DNA of 64,000 nucleotides from Dokdonella sp. (GTDB lineage Bacteria; Pseudomonadota; Gammaproteobacteria; Xanthomonadales; Rhodanobacteraceae): positions 1 to 64,000 of the forward strand of contig JALOBC010000002.1 of NCBI GenBank assembly GCA_023228465.1. The letters run 5' to 3'. The position numbers and the translations under genes are program-made. This document shows, piece after piece, positions 30,580 through 38,395 of this stretch. Each line of letters starts with the position of its first letter. The stretch's first letter is position 1. The notes under the pieces were generated by a model. It was not told the DNA's origin. It ran no database searches and saw only the letters and a list, made by a program, of their open reading frames with translations.

Positions 30580-31446
30580 ATGAAACTCTGGTCCATTCTC
30601 GGCAACTCCCAGCGCCTCGATGGCGGTGCCATGTTCGGCAACGTGCCGCGGGCGATGTGGGAAAGGTGGGTCGAGCCGGATGCCGAGAACCGCATCCCGC
30701 TCGCCTGCCGTGCCCTGCTCGCCGAGGACCTGGACGGCAAGACGGTGCTCTTCGAAGCGGGCATCGGTGCCTTCTTCGAGCCGAAGCTGCGCGAGCGCTA
30801 CGGCGTGCTCGAAGCGCATCACGTCCTGCTCGAATCCCTGGCCGCGGCGGGCTTCAGCCATGAGGACATCGACGCGGTGGTGCTCTCGCACCTGCATTTC
30901 GACCATGTCGGCGGCCTGCTGGCGCCGTGGCGGGAAGGCGCGGCGCCCGAGCTGCTGTTCCCGAACGCGACCTTCCTGGTCGGCGAGCAAGGCTGGCAAC
31001 GCGCCGTGAATCCGCATCCGCGCGACCGGGCGTCGTTCATTCCGGAACTGCCCTCCCTGCTGGAGGCCTCGGGACGCCTGGAGCGGGTGCAGGGTACGCG
31101 CTCGCCCACGCTCGGCATGCGCGTGCGGTTTGGCTATTCCAATGGCCACACGCCCGGCCTGATGCTGGCCGAGATCGCCACCGCCGACGGCGGCGGCATC
31201 GTGTTCTGCGCCGATCTCATCCCCGGCCGGCCCTGGGTCCACCTGCCGGTGACCATGGGTTACGATCGTTACCCGGAACTGCTGATCGACGAGAAGCGCG
31301 CCTTTCTCGAAGACAAGCTGGCGCGCAACGTGCGCCTGTATTTCACCCATGATGCGGGCTGTGCGCTGGCCAGCGTGACCCGCGATGCGCGTGGCCGCTT
31401 CGGCACGACCGACGAACGCGCCGAACTCAAGGGAGAAGCCGCCTGA
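30580..31446 (+). CDS. Metallo-beta-lactamase-fold hydrolase
   Basis: The 288-residue enzyme has the metal-binding motif [10 protein letters not shown] (about residues 104-113), further ligands in YSNGHTPG and FCADLIPG, and a late His in FTHDAGC. The N terminus [22 protein letters not shown] is typical of a subgroup of MBL-fold proteins related to lactonases. I infer a hydrolase of esters or lactones, but the substrate is unknown. No signal peptide is visible, so it should be cytoplasmic. Its stop shares one base with the next ATG, indicating co-translation with the TMEM43-like gene. Confidence 0.85.
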   Translation: MKLWSILGNSQRLDGGAMFGNVPRAMWERWVEPDAENRIPLACRALLAEDLDGKTVLFEAGIGAFFEPKLRERYGVLEAHHVLLESLAAAGFSHEDIDAVVLSHLHFDHVGGLLAPWREGAAPELLFPNATFLVGEQGWQRAVNPHPRDRASFIPELPSLLEASGRLERVQGTRSPTLGMRVRFGYSNGHTPGLMLAEIATADGGGIVFCADLIPGRPWVHLPVTMGYDRYPELLIDEKRAFLEDKLARNVRLYFTHDAGCALASVTRDARGRFGTTDERAELKGEAA

Positions 31447-32090
31447 TGGCACGCCGCACGCGAAGTGGCTGGGGACTGGCGCTGATCGCGCTGGTCGTGA
31501 TCGTCGGCGCCGGCTGGCTGGCCTGGCAGCAGTGGGGCATCCGGCTGCCCGGCAAGCAGGCGCCAGCCGAGGACGCGCTGGTGACCTTGAGCGGCACGCT
31601 GCACGCCGCCGCACCGGCACGCGACACCCAGTTGGGCCTGGAAGCCGATGCGCTGTCGCTGGATCGCAAGGTCGAGATGCGCCAATGGCAGGAAACCTGT
31701 GCCGCCGGCTCCTGCAGCTACGCCCTGGTGTGGTCGGACGTGCCGATCGACTCCAGCCGCTTCCGCGAACCCGAGGGGCATGCCAATCCGCGTCTGCCCT
31801 TCGCCAGCCAGAGATTCATCGCGCGCGACATCCGGCTCGATGGGCATCGCGTCGATCCGGTGCTCGCCGTTGCCGGCGCGGCGAGCGTGCCGTGGCCGGT
31901 CGATGCGCGTCAGCTGCGGCCGAATCTCGTTGCGACCTTCCGCATCCGCGATGGCGTGCTGTTTGCCGCGGTCGACCCGGAGCACCCGGCCGCGGGTGAC
32001 CTGCGCGTCAGCTACAGCATCGTGCCGGCCGGCCAGCGCAGCCTGAGCGGCGTGCTGGAAGGCGACGAACTGCGCCCGGCGCCGCGCTGA
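31446..32090 (+). CDS. TMEM43-like membrane-anchored protein
   Basis: The 214-residue protein has one N-terminal membrane helix (about 9-27). Its periplasmic domain resembles TMEM43/LUMA: LEADALSLDRKVEMRQWQETC, then SSRFREPEGHANPRLPF, and near the end GDLRVSYSIVPAGQRSLSGV. Full TMEM43 proteins have extra membrane helices at the C terminus; here only the first helix and the soluble domain remain. Bacterial roles are unknown. It is coupled to the upstream MBL-fold hydrolase gene and followed by a MAPEG gene. Confidence 0.65.
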   Translation: MARRTRSGWGLALIALVVIVGAGWLAWQQWGIRLPGKQAPAEDALVTLSGTLHAAAPARDTQLGLEADALSLDRKVEMRQWQETCAAGSCSYALVWSDVPIDSSRFREPEGHANPRLPFASQRFIARDIRLDGHRVDPVLAVAGAASVPWPVDARQLRPNLVATFRIRDGVLFAAVDPEHPAAGDLRVSYSIVPAGQRSLSGVLEGDELRPAPR

Positions 32091-32113
32091 ACGTCCACAC
32101 CGAGGAACAACCC

Positions 32114-32509
32114 ATGCATGTCACTGCGATCTACGCTGCGCTGGCAACCCTGCTGGTGCTGGTCCTGGCGGCTCGCGTCTCGCTCGGGCGCTACGGTGCC
32201 AAGGTCAGTCTGGGTGATGGCGGCGACCGCGAACTGACGCGTCGAATCCGCGTGCACGCCAATGCGCTGGAGAACCTGCCGCTGGCGCTCATCCTGCTCC
32301 TTCTGCTTGACCTGGCCCAGTTTCCGGTCGCCTGGTTGCATACTTGCGGCATCGTCCTGATCGTTGCCCGCGTTCTGCACGCAGTCGGCCTTTCGCGTGC
32401 GGACGGCCCCAGTTTCGGCCGCAGTGTGGGCACCGCGCTGACCTGGGGCGTGATGCTGGTGATGGCGATACTGCTGCTGGCCGGAGTGGTGATGCGCAGT
32501 GCCGTATGA
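32114..32509 (+). CDS. MAPEG-family membrane protein
   Basis: The 131-residue protein has four membrane helices and the MAPEG sequence RRIRVHANALENLPLALIL (about residues 43-61), with the ANxxEN-type motif of the family. ARVLHAVGLSRADGPSFGRSVGT follows. MAPEG proteins are eicosanoid and glutathione-metabolising enzymes in eukaryotes; bacterial members are mostly uncharacterised, with some showing glutathione transferase activity. GAGGAA lies six bases before the ATG. Its position a few genes after gamma-glutamyltransferase is suggestive only. Confidence 0.85.
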   Translation: MHVTAIYAALATLLVLVLAARVSLGRYGAKVSLGDGGDRELTRRIRVHANALENLPLALILLLLLDLAQFPVAWLHTCGIVLIVARVLHAVGLSRADGPSFGRSVGTALTWGVMLVMAILLLAGVVMRSAV

Positions 32510-32623
32510 GAGCGCGAACCGAGGGCCATTTGGCGTAGCCACGCGACCGGAGCCCGCCGGCTCGTTAGGGCATCACCGCGGGCCTCTGGCCTGAAACGCC
32601 GCCCGCGCAGCCTTACGGTTCTC

Positions 32624-33172
32624 TCAGCGCTGGCCCTTTCTCAGGAATTCACCCGCCGTTTCCAGCATGTACAGGCCGGCAAAGATCTTCGGGTCGATGG
32701 AAAAGCCGGCGGCCAGCTGATCCAGCAGCCAGCGCGTGGCCTGGGCGCGCGGCACCTCGTGCAGCGTGATTTCCTCGCTCTCGTCGCCCCCGCCCGGGCC
32801 GACCCGTTGCAGGCCGGAAGCCAGCACGAAGGCCATGATCTCGTTGCTCATGCCGGCCGAGGTCGGCCCTTCCATCAGGAACTGCATGTGTGCGGCGCGG
32901 TAGCCGGTTTCCTCGATGAGCTCGCGGTGCGCGGCAGTGATGGCGCTCTCGCCGGCGCTGGCGGCCAGGTCGCCGACCAGCCCGGCCGGCATCTCGATCG
33001 CCTTGCAGCCGATCGCCGGGCGGTACTGCTCGACGAACAGCAGGCGGTCCTGCGGCGTCAGGGCGATGACCATCACCCCGCCGCCGGGGTTGGTGCGTTC
33101 GGCATACTCCCAGCGGCCGCTGCGCTTCAGCCGCAGCCACTTGCCATTGCAAAGCGTTTCCGATTCAGTCAT
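32624..33172 (-). CDS. Nudix hydrolase, ADP-ribose pyrophosphatase type
   Basis: The 182-residue protein has the Nudix core E-x7-RE-L-I-EE-T-G-Y within GESAITAAHRELIEETGY (about residues 74-91). The preceding loop is two residues longer than the canonical GX5E spacing. EQYRPAIGCKAIEMPAGL precedes it, and SEEITLHEVP follows, as in ADP-ribose and nucleoside-diphosphate-sugar pyrophosphatases. It probably hydrolyses ADP-ribose or a similar nucleotide in the cytoplasm. It is divergent from the secreted propeller gene. Confidence 0.87.
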   Translation of the reverse strand: MTESETLCNGKWLRLKRSGRWEYAERTNPGGGVMVIALTPQDRLLFVEQYRPAIGCKAIEMPAGLVGDLAASAGESAITAAHRELIEETGYRAAHMQFLMEGPTSAGMSNEIMAFVLASGLQRVGPGGGDESEEITLHEVPRAQATRWLLDQLAAGFSIDPKIFAGLYMLETAGEFLRKGQR

Positions 33173-33247
33173 TTTGAGCGGCTTTCCCAGAACTTTTTCG
33201 CGTACGGCGGGTCTTGGCAGCTTCGCCGTGCCAGTGAGGCAAACCAG

Positions 33248-34723
33248 ATGAAGATAATGCAAATCGCCTGCGCCTTCGCGCTCGGTGCCTGCGTCGCGAT
33301 GACAGCCGCGGCCCAACAAGGCGGCCGCGCCGGCGCTCCCGACCTCGCCCACCTCAGCCAGCAGCAGATTGCCGCGACCGAGCTGCCCTCCGCGCTCTAC
33401 CGGCTGTCGGCGATGTACGAGAAGGCCGGCGACCTGCAACGCCTGGCCTGGACGCTGGAGCGCCTGAGCCAGTTGCAGCCCAATGTCGGCCAGGTCCGCC
33501 TGGCGCTGGCGCGCACCTACGGGCTCCAGGGCGAAAAGAGCAAGGCCTACGACACGCTGCTGGCGATGCAGAAGCAGGGCTACGGCTATGACCTGGCCGA
33601 CGACCCGGACTTCGCCAAGGTCGCCGACACCAAGGTCTGGGACTACATCCTCGAAGGCCTCGAGGTGAACATGAAGCCCTTCGGTGAGGGCCAGGTCGCC
33701 TTTACCCTGCCGGGCGGCGATCACCTGTTCGACGCGCTGGCCTTCGACCCGGCGCGCAAGCAGCTGCTGGCAGGCAGCGTTCGCGACGGCACCATCCAAC
33801 TGGTGGGCAAGGATGGCAAGCTGGCTCCGTTCATCAGGCCCGATGCCGAGAACGGCCTGTGGAGCGTGTACGCGCTGGCCGTCGATCCGGCCGAGGATGC
33901 GCTCTACGTCGCCAGCAATGCCTCGGTGTACTTCAAGGGCTTCGACAAGCAGGACTTCGGCAAGGCCGGCGTCTTCCGCTTCAAGCTCTCGAGCGGCAAG
34001 TTCGTAGGCAAGTACCTGCTCGAGCCGACCGGCCAGCCACGTACCCTGTCCAGCCTCGCGGTCGGCAAGGGCCGTGTGTTTGCTGCCGACGGTATCGAGA
34101 ACGTCATCTATCGTCTGGATGGCGGCAGCCTCAAGCCGATGGTGCGCAACGCGCATCTCACCAGCGTGCGCGGCATGACCCTGAGCGGCGACGGCAAGAT
34201 CCTCTATTTCGCCGATTACTCCATGGGCGTGCTGGGCGTCGATCTTGCCGCCGGCAAGGGTTTCGACCTGCAATACGATCCCGCCAAGCTGGTGCTGGGC
34301 GGTATCGACGGCCTGTACTGGTATGACGGCACCCTCGTCGCCATCCAGAACGGCATGTCGCCGGAACGCGTGATGCGGATTTCGCTGAGCGCCGATGGCC
34401 GCCGCGTCACCAAGGCCATGCCGCTCGATGTCGCCCGACCGGAGTTCGAACTGCCGACCTACGGTGCGATCGATGGCAACCGCCTCTATTTCATCGCCAA
34501 CAGCCAGCGCAACGAATACGGCACCTACGGCACGCCCAAGGATGGCGCGAAGCTGGAGCCGGTCAAGATCTTCCGCAGCGACCTGCGCTTCGCCTGGGAT
34601 GAGAAGGGCATCGAGATGTCACCGGTTGCCGCGCCGCAGCGCAAGCCCGCAAGCGGATCCAGACCGGGATCGGGCCAGTTTTCCAACGTGCAGGGCGCCG
34701 CGCAGTCCGCCAAGGAGGACTGA
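33248..34723 (+). CDS. Secreted protein with N-terminal TPR-like region and beta-propeller domain
   Basis: The 491-residue protein has a signal peptide (about 1-22). A helical segment (about 35-105) reads like one or two TPR repeats (LYRLSAMYEKAGDLQRLAWTLERL and VRLALARTYGLQGE). The rest is a propeller-like domain with repeats of the SMP-30/NHL type: DALAFDPARKQLLAGSVRDG, VYALAVDPAEDALYVASN, LSSLAVGKGRVFAADG and VRGMTLSGDGKILYFADY. It should be periplasmic or secreted. No catalytic function can be assigned. GAGGCA upstream supports the start at 33248; 33257 is possible. Confidence 0.72.
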   Translation: MKIMQIACAFALGACVAMTAAAQQGGRAGAPDLAHLSQQQIAATELPSALYRLSAMYEKAGDLQRLAWTLERLSQLQPNVGQVRLALARTYGLQGEKSKAYDTLLAMQKQGYGYDLADDPDFAKVADTKVWDYILEGLEVNMKPFGEGQVAFTLPGGDHLFDALAFDPARKQLLAGSVRDGTIQLVGKDGKLAPFIRPDAENGLWSVYALAVDPAEDALYVASNASVYFKGFDKQDFGKAGVFRFKLSSGKFVGKYLLEPTGQPRTLSSLAVGKGRVFAADGIENVIYRLDGGSLKPMVRNAHLTSVRGMTLSGDGKILYFADYSMGVLGVDLAAGKGFDLQYDPAKLVLGGIDGLYWYDGTLVAIQNGMSPERVMRISLSADGRRVTKAMPLDVARPEFELPTYGAIDGNRLYFIANSQRNEYGTYGTPKDGAKLEPVKIFRSDLRFAWDEKGIEMSPVAAPQRKPASGSRPGSGQFSNVQGAAQSAKED

Positions 34724-34818
34724 GCGCCGACCGGGTTCCGACAGGCAAGGGCGCTGGGCCCCGGCCTGCGCCGGCCTGGACGGGCGCGGGAAATCGCGTT
34801 GCTGCTCCGCGCAGCGAC

Positions 34819-35739
34819 TCAGTTGCCTGCCAGTGCGCGCAGGCGGGCGCGGGTCAGCGGGCCGAAGCGCCAGCGCTCGCACAAGGCATCCAGATGTGCG
34901 GGCTCGCGCGCCTGGCGACGGTAGTGATCCGCCGCGGTCGGCACCGGCGCATCCAGCGCGATGCCGGTGAGGCTGCGCGACAGGCGCGCCTGGGCGGCGT
35001 GTTCGCGCAGCTTGCGTGAGACGGACGCCGCGCCGCGCAGGCGCAGGAAGGCGACTTCCTCGCTGCGTTCGAGTACCGCTTCCAGCGTGCCGTAAAGCTG
35101 CAACAGGATGGCGGCGGTCTTGGCGCCGACGCCCGGCACGCCGGGGATGTTGTCGCTGGTGTCGCCGGTAAGGGCGAGGAAATCGGCGACCTGGTGCGGG
35201 CGCACGCCCAGGCGCGCCTTGATGCCGGCACTGTTCCAGCGCTGGTTGCGCGGGGGGTCCCACAGCTCGTCGTTCGCGCCGATGAGCTGGCCGAAATCCT
35301 TGTCCGCCGACACGATCACGCAGCGAAAGCCGCGCTCGCGCAGGGCCGTCAGCACGCTGCCGATGAGGTCGTCGGCTTCGTAGCGGGTATCACCCAGCGT
35401 GGCCAGGCCCAAGGCGTCCGCCACTTCGCGGCAGCCGCCGAACTGGCGCTTGAGGTCGGCCGGCGCCGGCGGGCGGTTGGCCTTGTACTCGGGGTAGAGC
35501 GCATTGCGGAAGCAGCTCGCCAGCGCCTCGTCGAAGGCAACCGCGAGATGCGTCGGTCGCGCACTCTCCAGCAGGTCGAGCAGGAAGCGGGTGAAGCCAT
35601 GCACCGCGTGCGCGGGTTCGCCGTCGGCATCTCGGACATCGGGCGGTTGGCCGAACCAGGCGCGACACACGTACAGGCTGCCGTCGACCAGGTGCACGAC
35701 CGACGCCTGCATCGCATCGTCCGCGGGGTTCATGTCCAT
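34819..35739 (-). CDS. 5'-3' exonuclease (PolA-N/FEN-like)
   Basis: The 306-residue protein has the flap/5' exonuclease metal-ligand motifs: LVDGSLYVCRAWF, AVAFDEALASCFRNALYP followed by EYKANRP, YEADDLIGSVL, VSADKDFGQLI, and the helix-hairpin-helix region TGDTSDNIPGVPGVGAKTA. It corresponds to the N-terminal domain of DNA polymerase I but stands alone, like Xni/ExoIX. It probably processes flaps or RNA primers. It overlaps the nitroreductase gene; a start at 35733 would give an ATGA overlap. Confidence 0.87.
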   Translation of the reverse strand: MDMNPADDAMQASVVHLVDGSLYVCRAWFGQPPDVRDADGEPAHAVHGFTRFLLDLLESARPTHLAVAFDEALASCFRNALYPEYKANRPPAPADLKRQFGGCREVADALGLATLGDTRYEADDLIGSVLTALRERGFRCVIVSADKDFGQLIGANDELWDPPRNQRWNSAGIKARLGVRPHQVADFLALTGDTSDNIPGVPGVGAKTAAILLQLYGTLEAVLERSEEVAFLRLRGAASVSRKLREHAAQARLSRSLTGIALDAPVPTAADHYRRQAREPAHLDALCERWRFGPLTRARLRALAGN

Positions 35740-36293
35740 TCGCTGACCAGGTCGGCCAGGGCCGGGCGCGGTCGTTCCGGCGCAGGTTGCGACACGCTGC
35801 CGATGTGCACGAAGGCGATCACGCGCTCACCTGGCGCGAGGCCGAGCAGCGTGGCGGCCTGTGCATCGTAGGCCGGCCAGCCGGTCAGCCACTGCGCGCC
35901 AAAACCCAGCGCCTGTGCGCCGAGCAGCAGGTTGTAGGCGACGCAGCCGGCCGACAGGAGCTGTTCCTGTGCCGGAATCTTCGGGTGCGCCGCGTCGATG
36001 CGCGCGATGACGGCGATCACCAGCGGCGCGCGGGTGAAGCGGCCGCGATCCTTGTCCAGCATGCTTTCCGGCAGGTCGGCATCCCGGCCGGCGCGCAGGT
36101 GCGCGAGCGCCTCGCCCAGGCGCGCACGCGCCGCGCCGCGCAGCAGCAGCAGGCGATAAGGCACCAGGCGGCCGTGGTCGGGGACGCGGATCGCCGTTTC
36201 CAGCAGTTGCTCCAGTTGGGTCGCGTCCGGCCCAGGTTCGGCCAGCAGGCGCGAAGGTACCGAGCGGCGCTGCCGCAGCTGTTCGAGTGACAT
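35730..36293 (-). CDS. Nitroreductase-family FMN oxidoreductase (YdjA-like)
   Basis: The 187-residue protein has RRSVPSRLLAEPGPDATQLEQLL and AIRVPDHGRLVPYRLLLLRG near the N terminus, like the small nitroreductase YdjA. GCVAYNLLLGAQALGFGAQWLTGWPAY lies in the middle. The family binds FMN as a dimer and reduces nitro compounds or quinones with NAD(P)H. The ATG at 36293 has GAGGAG upstream; TTG at 36296 is one codon earlier. It is coupled to the exonuclease gene by overlap. Confidence 0.85.
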   Translation of the reverse strand: MSLEQLRQRRSVPSRLLAEPGPDATQLEQLLETAIRVPDHGRLVPYRLLLLRGAARARLGEALAHLRAGRDADLPESMLDKDRGRFTRAPLVIAVIARIDAAHPKIPAQEQLLSAGCVAYNLLLGAQALGFGAQWLTGWPAYDAQAATLLGLAPGERVIAFVHIGSVSQPAPERPRPALADLVSEWT

Positions 36294-36399
36294 CAAGTAC
36301 GGCTCCTCTTAGGGGATGCCGGGTTGCCTGGCGGCTCCGGCTCGCCAGCATCCTACCAAGTGAGCTAGCATCGGGGCTTTCGTGGGGCGGGGTCCTTGC

Positions 36400-37524
36400 A
36401 TGGCGACGACGATAGCCGCAGTGCGTGAATCGGTGGCCGGCGAACGCCGCGTGGCGTTGACGCCGGAAGTGGCGAAGAAGCTCAAGGCGCGCGGCGCGAG
36501 CGTGGTGCTGGAAGCCGATGCCGGTGCCAGCGCGTATTTCGCCGACGGTGCCTATGCCGCCTGCGAGGTGCTGGACAGCGCCAGGGCCGCGCTCGCGCGC
36601 GCCGACGTACTGCTCAAGGTGCAGCCGCCGTCGCTGGAGGAAATCGCCGCGCTGAAGGAAGGCGCGGTGGTCATCGGCCACCTGCAGCCGCACCTGGCGC
36701 CCGAGCGCATCCGCGCACTGCGCGACCGGCGCATCACGGCGTTTGCGATGGAGCTCCTGCCGCGCACCACGCGTGCCCAGGCGATGGACGTGCTGTCCTC
36801 CCAGGCGGCCGTTTCCGGTTACAAGGCGGTGCTGATCGCCGCCGATGCCGCGCCCAAGTTCTTCCCCATGCTGACCACCGCCGCCGGCACGATCCGGCCG
36901 AGCAAGGTGCTGATCGTCGGCGCGGGCGTCGCGGGCCTCCAGGCCATCGCCACCGCGCGGCGCCTCGGCGCGCAGGTGGAGGGCTTCGACGTGCGCCCCG
37001 AGACGAAGGAGCAGATCGAATCGCTGGGCGCGAAGTTCCTCGACCTTGGCGTCTCGGCCGCGGGCGCCGGCGGCTACGCGCGCGAGCTCACCGCTGAAGA
37101 ACGCGAGCAGCAGCAGAAGGCGCTGGCCGAACAGCTCAAGGGTTTCGACGTGGTCGTCACCACCGCCGCCGTTCCCGGCCGCCAGGCGCCGCGCATCATC
37201 TCCGCCGCCATGGTCGCCGGCATGAAACCCGGCGCGGTCATCGTCGACATCGCCGCGGAAACCGGCGGCAACGTGGAATCCACCAAAGCGGGCCGCACCG
37301 TGATCAGCCACAACGGCGTCAGCCTCATCGGCCCGGTGAACCTCCCGGCCAGCGCACCGGTGCACGCCAGTGAAATGTACGCCCGCAACCTCTACAACTT
37401 CCTCGAGCTGTCGCTGAAGGACGGCGCGCTCGAATTCGATTGGGATGACGAACTGATCGCGAAGACTTGCCTCACCCACGCCGGCGAGATCCGCCACGAA
37501 CCAACTCGCGTGCTAGCCATATGA
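36400..37524 (+). CDS. pntAA: NAD(P) transhydrogenase subunit alpha, part 1 (NAD(H)-binding domain I)
   Basis: The 374-residue protein is the soluble NAD(H)-binding subunit of proton-translocating transhydrogenase. It carries VRESVAGERRVALTPEVAKKL at the N terminus, the mobile-loop region, and the Rossmann motif VLIVGAGVAGLQAIATARRLGA (about 170-190). It lacks the membrane helices that E. coli PntA carries at its C terminus; these are encoded by a separate gene at 37891. The start at 36400 fits the family; a GTG 18 bases upstream is unlikely. The gap to the membrane part (366 bases) is unusually long and filled with a small unrelated ORF. Confidence 0.94.
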   Translation: MATTIAAVRESVAGERRVALTPEVAKKLKARGASVVLEADAGASAYFADGAYAACEVLDSARAALARADVLLKVQPPSLEEIAALKEGAVVIGHLQPHLAPERIRALRDRRITAFAMELLPRTTRAQAMDVLSSQAAVSGYKAVLIAADAAPKFFPMLTTAAGTIRPSKVLIVGAGVAGLQAIATARRLGAQVEGFDVRPETKEQIESLGAKFLDLGVSAAGAGGYARELTAEEREQQQKALAEQLKGFDVVVTTAAVPGRQAPRIISAAMVAGMKPGAVIVDIAAETGGNVESTKAGRTVISHNGVSLIGPVNLPASAPVHASEMYARNLYNFLELSLKDGALEFDWDDELIAKTCLTHAGEIRHEPTRVLAI

Positions 37525-37555
37525 GCACGCGGCACGCAACCACGGCGACCGCGAC

Positions 37556-37813
37556 ATGAGCGGCCCCACACCAGCCACAGAAGATGGCCTGCGCGCGGCC
37601 GAAGATCCACGTTTTGTTCGCGCGCTGTGGGGGTGCCTCAGCGGATATCCCGCCCCGGACACGACGATTCACCCCATGGACCAGATGTTCCTTCATTCGC
37701 TTGCGGAACATCGGGACATCGGCGCGGCGCTCAGCCAATACTTCAACATCGCACTGGTCGAACTCTCGTCCAAGCTGAGATGGAGGCCTGCGTTGGTTGA
37801 AGGCGGAAAGTAG
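37556..37813 (+). CDS. Small orphan ORF inside the transhydrogenase locus
   Basis: The 85 codons start at an ATG 31 bases after the pntAA stop, without a good Shine-Dalgarno sequence. The translation has a polar N terminus and then MDQMFLHSLAEHRDIGAAL followed by SQYFNIALVEL, which reads like a real helix-rich protein fragment. I could not place it in a family; it faintly recalls the N terminus of some methyltransferases and may be a truncated remnant. The DNA after it (37814-37890) is visibly richer in A+T than its surroundings. It may not be expressed. Confidence 0.35.
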   Translation: MSGPTPATEDGLRAAEDPRFVRALWGCLSGYPAPDTTIHPMDQMFLHSLAEHRDIGAALSQYFNIALVELSSKLRWRPALVEGGK

Positions 37814-37890
37814 ACTCGTATTTTCTCAGTGAAGGCGTCTAGGGCGATTTGTTTGGATTTAAGTTCACTGTCATGTGTTGAGGTGACGAA

Positions 37891-38184
37891 ATGATCGACG
37901 GATTCCTTGCGCTTTACATCTTCATGCTGGCGGCTTTCACGGGTAAGGAAATCATCGGCCGCGTGCCGGTTATCCTGCATACGCCCTTGATGAGCGGTTC
38001 CAACTTCGTGCATGGCATCGTGCTGGTGGGGGCGATGATCGCGCTGGCGCACGCGGAATCGCCACTGGCGATCGGCATCGGCTTTGTCGGCGTGATCCTT
38101 GGCGCCGGCAATGCGGCGGGTGGCTATGTGGTCACCGAGCGCATGCTGGAGATGTTCAAGTCGAGCAAGGATGGGAAGAAGTGA
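37891..38184 (+). CDS. pntAB: NAD(P) transhydrogenase subunit alpha, part 2 (membrane domain)
   Basis: The 97-residue membrane protein has three helices: ALYIFMLAAFTGKEIIGRVP, then LHTPLMSGSNFVHGIVLVGAMIAL, then GIGFVGVILGAGNAAGGYVVTERML. These are the family sequences of the small alpha2 subunit found in three-gene transhydrogenases. It contributes to the proton channel together with PntB. GAGGTGA lies directly upstream of the ATG, a strong ribosome-binding site, so translation does not depend on coupling to upstream genes. Confidence 0.93.
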   Translation: MIDGFLALYIFMLAAFTGKEIIGRVPVILHTPLMSGSNFVHGIVLVGAMIALAHAESPLAIGIGFVGVILGAGNAAGGYVVTERMLEMFKSSKDGKK

Positions 38185-38210
38185 TGTGGGAGCGGCTTCA
38201 GCCGCGATGC
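38185..38210. repeat. Palindromic intergenic repeat 1 (GGAGCGGCTTCAGCCGCGATG type)
   Basis: The core GCGGCT-TC-AGCCGC (38192-38205) lies in the pntAB-pntB spacer. TGGGAGCGGCTTCAGCCGCGA-type sequences are widespread REP-like elements in Pseudomonas and Xanthomonadales intergenic regions. Confidence 0.65.
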
Positions 38211-38231
38211 TTCCCGCATTGCCTGCCGTGG

Positions 38232-38266
38232 TAGGGCGGATCAAGGCGCGAAGCGCCGGATCCGCC
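38232..38266. repeat. Palindromic intergenic repeat 2 (TAGGGCGGATC...GATCCGCC type)
   Basis: GGCGGATC (38235-38242) pairs with GATCCGCC (38259-38266), and GGCGC (38245-38249) pairs with GCGCC (38253-38257). The result is a long imperfect hairpin. Related TAGGGCGGAT...ATCCGCC elements are common in gammaproteobacterial intergenic DNA. Confidence 0.6.
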
Positions 38267-38322
38267 GCTGGGGCGGCTTGATCCGGTCTACGGGATTTTG
38301 CCGGGCGGCTTCCGAAATCAAG

Positions 38323-38349
38323 ATGGATTCCGGCCTGCGCCGGAATGAC
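38323..38349. repeat. Palindromic intergenic repeat 3 (GATTCCGGC-CTGC-GCCGGAATGACG type)
   Basis: ATTCCGGC (38327-38334) and GCCGGAAT (38339-38346) flank a CTGC loop, followed by GACGA. This is a form of the very common GATTCCCGC...GCGGGAATGACG dispersed repeat. It ends about 50 bases before the pntB start. Confidence 0.65.
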
Positions 38350-38395
38350 GACAGCAAGACCTGCGGGGCCTGCAGGCCACATGCAAGGAAATCCG

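Noticed and set aside
32510-32623. Inverted repeat CGCGGGC...GCCCGCG between the MAPEG and Nudix genes as a terminator
   Set aside because: The 7-bp arms are far apart and no T run follows; too weak to list as a feature.
34724-34818. Small CCGGC-CTGC-GCCGG hairpin between the propeller and exonuclease genes as a terminator or repeat copy
   Set aside because: Only 5 bp of stem, which is frequent by chance in this GC-rich DNA.
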